A stretch of DNA of 64,000 nucleotides from Nilaparvata lugens. Taxonomy: Eukaryota > Arthropoda > Insecta > Hemiptera > Delphacidae. Where the stretch lies: the NCBI RefSeq assembly GCF_014356525.2, contig NC_052505.1, positions 1,275,207-1,339,206 of the forward strand, written 5' to 3'. Positions 10,397 to 20,447 of the stretch are shown here, piece after piece. How positions within the stretch are numbered: position 1 is the stretch's first letter; every line of letters begins with the position of its first letter. The position numbers were made by a program, and so were the translations under genes. Below the pieces are notes generated by a model. The model searched no databases. It was not told where the DNA came from and saw only the letters and a program-made list of their open reading frames with translations.

Positions 10397-10660
10397 ATGA
10401 ATAATTCTATAGTCTGATTTGTACTCTAATATTGGCGTATGAAGGAGGCTCCTTTTTCCTTTTATATTATCCTTGAAATTCAAAATTCCCAAAAACCTTC
10501 TATATACGTCGACGCGCAATTAAAAAAGGAACATACCTGTCAAATTTCATGAAAATCTATTACCGCGTTTCGCCGTAAATGCGCAACATATAAACATTTA
10601 AACATAAAGAGAAATGCCAAACCGTCGACTTGAATCTTAGACCTCACTTCGCTCGGTCAA
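10397..10660 (-). mobile_element. Family D, truncated copy D3
   Basis: Minus-strand D from its gaccgagcgaagtgaggtct end (10660) through gcgcgtcgac to gactatagaattattcatc. It lacks the 3' hairpin and CTAG because it joins LINE L6 at 10396. Confidence 0.65.
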
Positions 10661-10970
10661 AAAGTATAGGAAAGTGCATGTTTATACTCTGTGTGTTAAC
10701 TCAAACCCAGAAAATCAGGTCGACTGTAATTTTCTTTCCATTGCATGCGCAACATCTTCAAATTAGCAACAGACGTATTTCTCAGACATCCATTGACAAT
10801 GCACCATCTCATCTTACAATGATTTAACAATACAATTCCTTGTCATGTCACGAATATTGACATCTATAATATATGGCATTGAATACCATATTATGTGTTT
10901 GTCATGATATATCGCTGGTGATAAGGATACGATTCCTAGTTGTGATGCATAGTTATGCAAAAAAGTCATG
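10661..10970. other. Unassigned AT-rich DNA
   Basis: No domain, repeat partner or splice context recognised. Confidence 0.35.
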
Positions 10971-11524
10971 ATTGTGGAGAGGTCCACGCTATAATGACAG
11001 TATCTGATCAACACTGGTGTTGCTATCCCTGTCTATCCTTCAACAAAGCGGATAAAGCTATCTCTTTCTCGCTTTGCTCTGTTGCCAGAACGTTTTCTAA
11101 CAATGTGGAATTAATATTTGATTAACAAAATATTTCATCTTTATTTTGTAAATTAATTATGAAATTTTTGAAAAATATAATTTCCTGCTTAATAAAATAT
11201 AATTGATTATTTTGAACGAGAATGAACAGTTAATATTACATCAATAAACCTGTATCATTGAATGAAAAAGACTAAGAAATTGTCAAAAAACCACTGATTT
11301 ATTGATAATTAGAAAGACCGGTTTCGGTTATTACACCATTGTCAATCTCTGATAAACTAAAACTAAATACAAGAGCAGCAAAATTTATACTAATAGGCAA
11401 GTACTGCTATTGGTCGAGGGCATGAACGCCTGCCATTGGCCTAGCTAGACAGTCTCCTCCCACTCAATGGTGTGACAAAATGGCGGCTTAAGCAACAGAA
11501 TCGCCATGATAATAAAATTTACTT

Positions 11525-11853
11525 TCAGTACAAAATAAGAACCAAGAAAACAAATGTGAAAGATAAATTTGTAGTGTTGTATTGGTTGAAATGAATCTGG
11601 TCATTTAAACTATACTGCAAATTTTCCTTAATTACTCTTGTTATTTCTAAAGCCTCTAAAATAATCAAAGATCTGCCTTTGTTATTAACATGCAGAAACT
11701 CAACATTCTCCTTAACTGTGAACTTGTGATTATTTGTTATCAAATGTTCTGCAAAGTTAGATTCCCCATTTTGTTTATTCCAATCTCTGATGAGTTCTGT
11801 AATTCTACTTTTGAAACTTCTACCAGTCTGACCCCATAACAAGCATTACAATC
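11525..11853 (-). pseudogene. GIY-YIG endonuclease remnant, left arm of PLE-1
   Basis: Encodes GQTGRSFKSRITELIRDWNK, then NFAEHLITNNHKFTVKENVE and SLNDQIHFNQYNTTNL. In PLEs the nuclease follows the reverse transcriptase and nicks target DNA. The first motif tyrosine is replaced (LWGQTGRSF against YVGQTDRSF in the partner arm) and the C-terminus runs past the normal stop. No reverse transcriptase is left. Confidence 0.8.
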
Positions 11854-11870
11854 CTATAATTTTCCTTAAA

Positions 11871-12179
11871 TGTGATGATTGTAATGCTTGTTATGTGGGT
11901 CAGACTGATAGAAGTTTCAAAAGTAGAATTAAAGAACACATCAGAGATTGGAATAAACAAAATGGGGAATCTAACTTTGCAGAACATTTGATAACAAATA
12001 ATCACAAGTTCACTGTTAAGGAGAATGTTTAGTTTCTGCATGTTAATAACAAAGGCAGATCTTTGAATACTCTAGAGTCTTTAGAAATAACAAGAGTAAT
12101 TAAGGAAAATTCCCAGTATAGTTTAAATGACCAGATTCATTTCAACCAATACAACACTACGAATTTAGTTTTGTCATAA
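11871..12179 (+). pseudogene. GIY-YIG endonuclease remnant, right arm of PLE-1
   Basis: Reads CDDCNACYVGQTDRSFKSRI, then KEHIRDWNKQNGESNFAEHL and NHKFTVKENV. A stop then replaces the expected glutamate (VEFLHV in the partner), and the frame continues to TAA at 12177-12179. The Cys-x2-Cys-x2-Cys/YVGQT layout is the PLE version of the GIY-YIG core. Non-functional because of the stop and 5' truncation. Confidence 0.8.
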
Positions 12180-12693
12180 AATTCTAAGCATACATTAGTC
12201 AATAGTTTTTCCATTTACATTTATTTGTTTTATTATCTTTCACACTTGATTTCTTGGTTCTTATTTTGTACTGAAAGTAAATTTTATTATCATGGTGATT
12301 CTGTTGCTTAAGCCGCCATTTTGTCACACCGTTGAGTGGGAGGAGACTGTCTAGCTAGGCCAATGGCAGGCGTTCATGCCCTCGACCAATAGCAGTACTC
12401 GCCTACTAGTATAAATTCTGCTGCTCTTGTATTTAGTTTTAGTTTATCAGAGATTGACAATGGTGTAATAACCGAAACCGGTCTTTCTAATTATCAATAG
12501 ATCAGTGTTTTTTTGTCAATTTCTTAGTCTTTTCCATTCAATATGAATAATTACCACAATATCAACTTCTCAACTACACAAAAAGTGAAACCTGTATCAG
12601 CTATCGTCTATAGAAGGCATTGACAAAACAAAGGATTGGCAACGTTGTTCTCCCATCTCTCTCCACTGCCATTATAACGTGGACCTCACTATA

Positions 12694-13430
12694 GAGATGC
12701 GCCAGTAACAGATTGTCAAGCATATAGCCTGGACTCAAACCTGATACAGCTTATAACAAACTATCAACTTCCTGGTTGATGGGAAGGGTGTTATTTTTCA
12801 CATCACCCTGTATATATCAAGTCTGCTCCTTTAAATAACAACCCTTGCAGAAGTGGATTGGGGGAAGACTACTAACCATTTCCCCTCCCGCCGGAGTGGA
12901 TTGGGGAGAAAGGTTTCCGACTGCTAACCTTGTCCCTTCCCTACAATTCCCTCCAGCCCCAAGGTTTCCGACTTGTAACCACCCTCTCCATCCTCCTTTC
13001 GAGCCCGACAGGGAGAACAATTTTTTCCTTGCAAATGGCAGACTTAAACATTTGTCTTTATTCTTTACGTGCGAGTAGCTGCTCTATTATCGGCGCTCTT
13101 CGTTCATTGCATGCTTCACTGACTGATCCTCCTGTTCCTAACAACTCACGGCTGCTGTCGGATGCAGCGATCAACCCCCGACCCCCTAACAACCGCCAAC
13201 CCCCTAACCAATCGGTTAACCTTCTTGTTTTACCTACGTTCCCGATTTTTACTACTGTACTGTTCGTCGTCAAAATCAATCTTGGCACTTCAATCAGGTG
13301 AAATCGCTGCTTGTACGTTTGCGATTTGTTCGTTCGTTCGGTTGATCGATCTGTTTTTGATTCTGTGCCTCAAGGTATCTGTGATTGGTTCTTCGTTTAT
13401 GCTGGGAAAATAGTTTGATTAAAATCCTTT
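12694..13430. other. GC-richer block, possibly single-copy
   Basis: 12840-13010 has internally repeated lines (tggattggggga, ggtttccgactgctaacctt), suggesting a short degenerate tandem. 13070-13310 is C-rich (accgccaaccccctaaccaa). ORFs exist on both strands but none shows a known motif and codon use is not convincing. I see no second copy. Confidence 0.4.
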
Positions 13431-14170
13431 TCATCATTGTCCAATCAATAAAATGATTATAATTATTATAATGATTGAAATTCCAGATTACCTTATGGAG
13501 CATATTAATCGAAATTCCGTTACATTGCTTAAAAGAAGAACTATTGAATGGATAATTACCAGTAAAATCGAGGACATACTTTTTTAATGACTCTTATCTT
13601 TGTTTTACTATTATATTTGCCATCTCTCTTTCTTTCTCTTCTCATTCTTTTTCTCTTTCTTTCACCCTTATTCCACTCATTCATCATCTTCTTTTATTAT
13701 ATTACATAATTTCTCATTTCATCTTTTGTAAGTTCTTATAATGACTCATATTGAATTATTGAATTGTATTAGCAACTCTCACCTGCGCACAGGATTTTCC
13801 TTGCAGGTGATTGGCGATTTACCAGTAAAATCGAGGACATACTTTTTCAATGGCTCTTATCTTTGTTTTAATATTATGTTTGCCATCTCTCTTCCTTCCT
13901 CTTTTCATTATTTTTCTCTTTCTTTCACCCTTATTCCACATATTCATCATCTTCTTTTATTAAATATTATATTATATAATTTCTCATTTCATCTTTTGTA
14001 AGTACTTATAATGACTCATATCGAATTTGTATAAGCAACTCTCACCTGCGCACAGGATTTTCATTGCAGGTGATTGGTTTCTTCTATTTCTGCTGAAAGT
14101 TTTGTTTTTTGTATATTTATAGATGTTGAAGAACTAATAAAGAATTTTTAATTTTTTTTTAATACACTTA
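13431..14170 (+). mobile_element. LINE 3' end L7 with duplicated UTR
   Basis: 13480-13586 encodes IPDYLMEHINRNSVTLLKRR and TIEWIITSKIEDILF then stop, a typical reverse-transcriptase C-terminus. The following 3' UTR contains two copies of a 263-bp unit (accagtaaaatcgaggacat at 13558 and 13821), each with cacctgcgcacaggatttt, which also occurs in L2. It ends in an A/T-rich tail near 14150. Confidence 0.65.
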
Positions 14171-14668
14171 TTGAAGTGAATTCGTATGGCTTTTGTTGGT
14201 GGGAAGTCCCTTGCGGGAAGGTCCCACCGCCTGAATATATAATTCAAGCCATCAGTGGGCCTTAAAGACTGTAATACTTCAGCCGGAACCTACAGTTTTA
14301 AATGACTTAAAATGTTGCACAAATATTCTTCAAAAATGCTAGACGCGCATTATGAACGGATTTTGAGATATTTTTCCTATATGGGTTTCAAAGGATGAAA
14401 AAGTATGAACATGGTAAGGTGAACGCCATATGAAACTGAGATAATTGACACTTGATATTCTAACATATGCTGTAATCATTGGAAAGCTTCAGATGGAGTC
14501 TCATACATTCTATTCCGATTAGAACAGAGCACAGTGATTCTCTCTGGATAGGAGTTAGTTGATGATTTTTTTTCAAATTAAATTTTTATTGCCATCAAAA
14601 ATCAAATTAGAAACGTTTTCAATGGACAAGATTACAAAAATAAAATGTCAAACATATACCTACATTTA
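14171..14668. other. Unassigned DNA, possible retroposon UTR
   Basis: 14190-14290 (ggtgggaagtcccttgcggg, ccaagtggg-type lines) looks like an antisense LINE 3' UTR, but I cannot connect it to a coding part. The rest shows nothing. Confidence 0.3.
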
Positions 14669-15042
14669 TTGATCGAGCGAAGTGAGGTCTAAGATTCAAG
14701 TCGACGGTTTGGCATTTCTCTTAATGTTTATATGTTTATATGTTGCGCATTTACGGCGAAACGCGATAATAGATTTTCATGAAATTTGACAGGTATGTTC
14801 CTTTTTTAATTGCGCGTCGACTTATATACAAGGTTGGAAATTTTGCATTTCAAGGATAATATAAAAGGACAAAGGAGCCTCATTCTTACTATAGAATTAT
14901 TCATCATAAATCAGCTGACAAGTGATTACACAGATGTGAGGAGAAGCCAGTCTATTGCAGTATTTTCATAAGGTCTATAGTTTCAATCGGGTACTTGTGG
15001 ATGAGAATACTGCGTGAGGTCTACTGTTCACAGAACTACTAG
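14669..15042 (+). mobile_element. Family D, complete copy D4
   Basis: Runs from ttgatcgagcgaagtgaggt to the 3' hairpin and CTAG at 15039-15042, followed by T. About 374 bp with all family landmarks in order, so a useful reference copy for family D. No ORF. Confidence 0.7.
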
Positions 15043-15375
15043 TTTGTAGCACGGTCAGAAAAAGACAAAATTGAGTACTAGCCGTGAGTTCATTCAATTT
15101 ATGACTTATATTTATATTTTTGTTGATATTTTGTGGATAAAAAATACGAATTGATGAGAGATGTGAGTAATTCCTTATATTTGATGAGTAAAATGATTCT
15201 TCATGGATTTACACCATAGCTATGATGTGTATGATATCTATTTACATGTTAGATAACTAACATCCATTGTCCATTTCCAATGACTGGGATTCGAGGAAGT
15301 ATTGACGGAAAATGTGGATTACATACGGTGAGAGTAGGGGGTGACCAGACAAATAATAATTCAAAATGGATGAGA
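15043..15375. other. Unassigned DNA
   Basis: No gene or repeat partner recognised. Confidence 0.35.
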
Positions 15376-15926
15376 GGGTCATGACAAAGGTTGCTGTAGC
15401 CTGGACTGCGAGAGGGAGAGAGTGAAAAAGAGAAAAAGAGAGAGAGTGTGTGAGAAAGGGAGAGATAGTGAGAAAGAGAGAGAGAGATAAAGTGAAACGA
15501 GAGAGTGGAATAGAGTGTGTGACAGGAGGGGTTGAGAACCAGAGAATTTGAAAGGGAAGTCATGTTTGTAAGAGAGTAAGTACGAATAAAGAGAGATATC
15601 CTGAGAGAGGGCTCTGAGAGAGACCAGAAAATTTGAGAGAGAAGACACATGTTTGTGACGTAAGTAAGTACGAAAAGAGAGAGAGAGAGAGAGAGTGAGA
15701 TGGGTTTGAAAGACCAGAGAATTTGGAAGAGAAGAAAAGTTTGTGAAAGAGTGAGTACGAAAAGAGAGAGAGAGAGAGAGGGGTCTGAAAGAACAGATCA
15801 TTTGAAAGAGAAGACAAGTTTGAGAAAAAAATTAGTACGAAAAGAGGGACAGAGAGAGTGTGAGAAAGAAGGGTTTGAAAGATTAGAAATTCGAAAGAGA
15901 GGAGATGTTTGTGAAAGAGTTAGTAC

Positions 15927-15965
<39 letters not shown>

Positions 15966-16740
15966 GTGAGAAAAAAAGGTTTGAAAGACCAGAGAATTTA
16001 AAAGAGAAGACACATGTTTGTGGAAAAATGAGTTCGAAAAGAGAGAGTAAGCGATAGAAAGAGAGGGGTCAAAATACCAGAGGATTTGAAAGAGTAGAAA
16101 TGTTTGTGAGTACGAAAAGAGGAAGTGAGAAAGAGACCAGAGAATTTGAAAAGAAGAAATGTTTGTGAGTACGAAAAGAGGAAGTGAGAAAGAGACCAGA
16201 GAATTTGAAAGAGAAGAAATGTTCGTAGAAGAGAGCATCGAAAATGGAGAGTGAGAGAGAGGGTTCAAAAGAGCAGATAATTTAAAAGAGAAGACAAGTT
16301 TGTGAAAGAGTGAGTATGAAAAAAGAGACAGTGAGAGTGTGAGAAAGATGGGTTTGAAAGATAAGAGAAAAATGTTTGTGAGTACGAAAAGAGAGAGAGA
16401 ATTGAATTGAATTGAATGACTGCCTTTATTTTTACCTAGGAGGGCGAAGTTAGGGCGCAGTCGGCCCTCTCTTACACTTGACTCTCCTTAGAGAGAGAGA
16501 GTGTGTGTGTGAGGAAGAGGGATTTAAAAGACCAGAGATGAGACATGTTTGTGAGTACGAAAAGAGTGAGTGAGAGAAGGAGAGGATTGAAAAATCAGAG
16601 AATTTTAAAAGTGAAGGCAAATAATGTTTGTGAGTACGAAAAGAGGGAGAGAGAGTTTCAAAAACCAGAGAATTTAAAAGAGAAAACACATGTTTGTGAA
16701 AGAGAGAGCATACACTAAAAAGAAGAATAGAGAGAGCATC
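15376..16740. repeat. GA-rich minisatellite
   Basis: About 1.35 kb of irregular tandem units, each with a line like gaccagagaatttgaaagag, then atgtttgtgagtacgaaaag, then (GA)n. Unit length varies from about 60 to 110 bp because of the (GA)n part. The plus strand is almost purely purine. All the ORFs of 79-156 aa here (Ser/Leu-rich on minus, Arg/Glu-rich on plus) are translations of the repeat. It is interrupted at 16405-16490 by ttgaattgaattgaatgact plus about 60 bp resembling an antisense retroposon tail. Confidence 0.85.
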
Positions 16741-17102
16741 AGGTGTTGGTATTTATACGCAATAGCGGGGGATTAAATGCCAGCCGTATGTAAATACCGC
16801 AAATCACTTGAAGCGTGATGCAGACTCGGGCAGTCGGCTTGTGCAAGTTGTGGGCACCACTGCAGCAGGGGGGATTTATTTAAGGGGGTCAGAATGGGGT
16901 GGCGGAAATAGGGGGTGTCGGAAAGGGGGATATTTCGCGACCGCGTTCGCGGCACGACACGCATAAAAGAACAGGATTAGAAAAATACTGTATATTGAAT
17001 AACCAATTGCCACTTACAGGGACACCCTATTCACTTTACAGCACTTTCATCTGATCTCTCACTTGTGAGAATCGTCAATATTCGTTGATCTTTTATCAGT
17101 AA
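16741..17102. other. CpG- and G-rich block
   Basis: 16770-16970 is notably rich in G and CpG (cgcgaccgcgttcgcggcac) compared with everything around it, with four G-runs at 16884-16929. No repeat partner in the window and no convincing ORF. Possibly unique sequence, perhaps regulatory; inference only. Confidence 0.4.
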
Positions 17103-18699
17103 AGCCTGGTTTTCACTGGTAGAGTTAGTGGTCGAGTAACTGGCATACTAACTCTACCGAACTAACTCTACTCCAACGTTAGTAGACAGAAGGTTGATCA
17201 CTCACAGGTGTAAGATTCGAAGTGGTGGGGGGAATGCCAGCGTGACGTCACGTGTAGTAAAAACGTGATAGAGTAACCACACTGAGCATACAGTTTTATC
17301 ACTCTATCTTCAAATACATCGTCGTTTAATCCCCTCAAGATTGATCTAGAACTTAAAAATTCCCCATACTTATAGCGAATTAATCACCGATTCTAATGAT
17401 GTTGTTTAATATTTCAAGTTAATTCAACTTGTATGAATAAAATGAAGTTGAAAGTTTTCCAAGAATCTAAACACGTAACACGAAAAAGTTAATAAGCTGG
17501 AAAAGCGTTCGTAGACAACGTTATACTATTATAATTTCAGATTAACCCATAAAAAATCTTGATAAACCAATGCATTGCAATAAACCGATCCCAATAAATC
17601 CGATGAATTTTATTCATGTAAATGCACTGAACACAATATGCTGGTATCGAGCACATGTTCTACGAGAATCAAAATATCTCATCCCCGAAATTCACAAGCT
17701 GATGTATAGCCAACTACAAAATATAAACACGACCTAAAAGATAAAGAAACGATTATTATTTAACGAAAATCCTAAATAAATGCTGTATATCACCCCGGAG
17801 ACTCCTGCTACTGCAGACATTGACAACAGGGTTAACAGCTAGATGGAAATTCGATGAGAACTACTATCCAAAAATTAGTTGCCAGCCCTATAATAATAAT
17901 AATCATATATTAATTAGCATTTGAATAAATGCATTCTCTATTCAATTCCATGTGTAACAAGATAAAGAAACCTTAAGGGTTTGAAAGGGGAGGTTAGGAG
18001 GTGGGTTTTTTGATTTTATATTGCAAAATGTTTGTATTATTCAAATGTTTTGATAATTACTGTAATGCAGAAAATGCATATCAGAAAATGTTTGTGTTAT
18101 ATAATTTGACTATAGGTCACCGTATGATTTTCAAGAATGCGATATTCTGCCTACTCTGTACTACAGCCTACGTCACGGCTGCAGTTCCCCCACTCCAATT
18201 GCATTTCAACTAAAATACTATAGATGAGTGACCAACCTTCTGTCTACTAACTTTGACTCTACTCTACTTACTTGGTCGAGTAAATGTTTTCACTACAACT
18301 GGGAATAGTAGGTAAAGTAGCAAAGTCAGTGAAACAGTCTAGTGAACAGAACTAACCTTAAAATATCAATACTTTAAACTATAAATTAACACTTTAACAC
18401 TTTTTAATAAATTAATACTTTTCAATAAAATAATAACAATATTTCTAAACTTGATAGCCTACGGCACGACTCTACTCTACTAGCTCGAGACTGTTTTCTC
18501 TAGCATAGTAGTGGTAGAGTAGAGTGAGAAGCGGTGTTGGAGGAAGGGAAGTGGTAGAGTGCTATCCAACAGTGCTATCCCACTCTACTCTACTGGAAAC
18601 TAGTACTCTACCATGAACGTTTTCATTGGGAGAGTTCACAAGATAGTTAGTACTTTCCCAGAGAACTCTATCACTAACTCTACTAATAAAAACCAGGCT
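17103..18699. mobile_element. 1.6-kb inverted-repeat DNA element
   Basis: The left end AGCCTGGTTTTCACTGGTAG and the right end, the complement of AGCCTGGTTTTTATTAGTAG, form terminal inverted repeats continuing into agttagtg-type lines. The subterminal regions hold many copies of actctactc/gagtagag on both sides. The interior (17640-17720) contains a fragment of family R. No transposase, so non-autonomous. No clear target duplication. Confidence 0.7.
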
Positions 18700-18715
18700 C
18701 AAAACATTCTCATAA

Positions 18716-19220
18716 TCTATATATATAAAAGCGAAATGGCACTCACTCACTGACTGACTCACTCACTCGCAGAACTAAAAATCTACCGGACCAAAAACGT
18801 TCAAATTTGGTAGGTATGTTCAGTTGACCCTTTAGAGGCGTACTAAGAAATCTTTTGGCAATATTTTAACTCTAAGGGTGGTTTTTAAGGGTTTAAAGTT
18901 CGTCTTTTAGCATGTATATTCTTCTTATTCTCTTAATTATTATAATTGAACAAAGGCCATACCATATGTTAATATACAACTATAATCTAGAGAGGTACCT
19001 CTTCGAAACAGTTGTTAACTGGTAACTAAATTGATAATTTTGTAGGTTGGCATTAAGTTGAGTTGACTTTGTTAGGTTGGCACAAAGTTGAAGATTGAAA
19101 TGCACTTATCGCGGAAAAATTGATTGGGCACTGCTTCATCAATCGGAGCTATAATGATTATGCGTCATTCGTGAATTCCCTATCCCGTATGTGTATAAGC
19201 TAATTCATTCCTTTATTATA
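18716..19220 (+). mobile_element. Helitron H2, 3'-truncated
   Basis: Starts TC at 18716 (preceded by A) with tatatataaaagcgaaatgg and the usual interior. It lacks the foldback 3' module: after ttgattgggcactgctt it changes to an unrelated line (cgtcattcgtgaattcccta) that also occurs at 19675-19727 and near 47400-47480, and is then cut by D5. Confidence 0.65.
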
Positions 19221-19614
19221 CTAGTAGTTCTGTGAACAGTAGACCTCACGCAGTATTCTCATCCACAAGTACCTGATTGAAACTACAGACCTTATGGAAA
19301 TACAGTAATAGACTGGCTTCTCCACACATCTGTGTAATCACTTGTCAGCTGATTTATGATGAATAATTCTATAGTCTGATTTTTACTCTAATATTGGCGT
19401 ATGAAGGAGGCTCCTTTTTCCTTTTATATTATCCTTGAAATGCAAAATTTCCTAAAACCTTGTATATACATCGACGCGCAATTAAAAAAGGAACACACCT
19501 GTCAAATTTCATGAAAATCTATTACCGCGTTTCGCAGTAAATGCGCAACATTTAAACATTAAGAGAAATGCTAAACCGTCGACTTGAATCTTAGACCTCA
19601 CTTCGCTCGGTCAA
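19221..19614 (-). mobile_element. Family D, complete copy D5
   Basis: On plus it starts CTAG at 19221 (preceded by A) with the hairpin tagttctgtgaacag and ends cttcgctcggtcaa at 19614. Full length and close to D4, with gcgcgtcgac, aggctcc and ataatcacttgtcagc in the expected order. Confidence 0.7.
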
Positions 19615-19727
19615 TTATGGACCAGCAGGCAACCCGTGCTAGACTATCAGTCCGGTAGTTGAGACGTGATGATACGTCATTCGTGAATTTTCTATCCCGT
19701 ACGTGTATAAGTCAATTTATTCCTTTA

Positions 19728-20407
19728 CTAGCCGTCAGGCTCGCTTCGCTCGCCATATCCGTCTAGCCAGGGGGCTCCGCCCCCTGGACCCCCGACTGGA
19801 TCGTCCAGGAATGAGATCAGCAAGCTCGCTTCGCTCGCCTGCATTTTTCATTTGGGCATTTTTATCATATATTAGGACAATCCAGTCGGGGGTCCAGACT
19901 AAACGGATATGGGGAGCGAAGCGAGCCTGACTGCTAGTAATATAATATCCCCAGGATTGAAGTAGCAGTGCCCAATCAATTTTTCCGCGATAAATGAATT
20001 TAAATCTTCAACTTGGTGCCAACCTAACAAAGTCAACTCAACTTAATGCCAACCTGACAAAATTATTAATTAGTTGCCAGTTAACAACTGTTTCGAAGAG
20101 GTACTCTCTCTAGATTATAGTTCTATAGTAACATATGATATGGAAATTTCAATTATAATTAAGAGATTGGGAGAAGAAGAATATACATGCTAAAAGACGA
20201 ACTTTAAACCCTTAAAAACAACCCTTAGAGTTAAAATATTGCCAAAAGATTTCTTAGTGCGCCTCTAAAGGGCCAACTGAACATACCTACCAAATTTGAA
20301 CGCTTTAGGTCCGGTAGATTTTTAGTTATGCGAGTGAGTGAGTGAGTCAGTCAGTCAGTCAGTCAGTCAGTCAGTCAGTGAGTGAGTGCCATTTCGCTTT
20401 TATATAT

Positions 20408-20445
<38 letters not shown>

Positions 20446-20447
20446 GA
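19728..20447 (-). mobile_element. Helitron H3, complete
   Basis: On plus it begins CTAG (19728-19731, preceded by A) with ccgtcaggctcgcttcgctc and ends GA at 20446-20447 followed by T, i.e. 5'-TC...CTAG-3' on minus. It contains the 3' foldback and the GC hairpin ccaggg...ccctgg. The 5' (TA)n tract is expanded to about 50 bp. The empty target (cctttattatagta) is present at 47468-47481. Confidence 0.8.
20399..20446. repeat. (TA)n tract at 5' end of H3
   Basis: About 48 bp of TA dinucleotides, an expansion of the short tatatata found next to the 5' terminus of the other H copies. Confidence 0.8.

Larger units (their letters stand above)
11258..12587. mobile_element. Penelope-like element inverted pair PLE-1
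   Basis: Two 5'-truncated copies face away from each other around a 23-bp spacer (11854-11876). The left copy (11258-11853) is on minus, the right (11877-12587) on plus. Each carries the C-terminal GIY-YIG endonuclease part, a 3' region with ccgaaaccggtctttctaat, and the same tail. A 12-bp target duplication brackets the pair, so it arrived or formed as one unit inside B4. Inverted and tandem arrangements are known for PLEs. Confidence 0.8.
10971..12693. mobile_element. MITE family B copy B4, interrupted by PLE-1
   Basis: Left part 10971-11257 and right part 12588-12693 together make one ordinary B element: the left terminus is gaggtccacgctataatgac and the right is ataacgtggacctcactata. A 1,330-bp Penelope-like inverted pair is inserted at aaacctgtatca, which is present on both sides (11246-11257 and 12588-12599). 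Confidence 0.8.

Noticed and set aside
11258..12587. A complete Penelope element
   Set aside because: No reverse transcriptase motifs on either arm; only the GIY-YIG C-terminus and 3' region remain.
15249..16268. Several 80-156 aa Ser/Leu-rich or Arg/Glu-rich ORFs
   Set aside because: Translations of the GA/CT minisatellite; open only because the repeat lacks stops.
15376..16740. CRISPR-like spacing of repeats
   Set aside because: Units are irregular, low-complexity and purine-only, with no constant repeat and unique spacers; the genome is eukaryotic.
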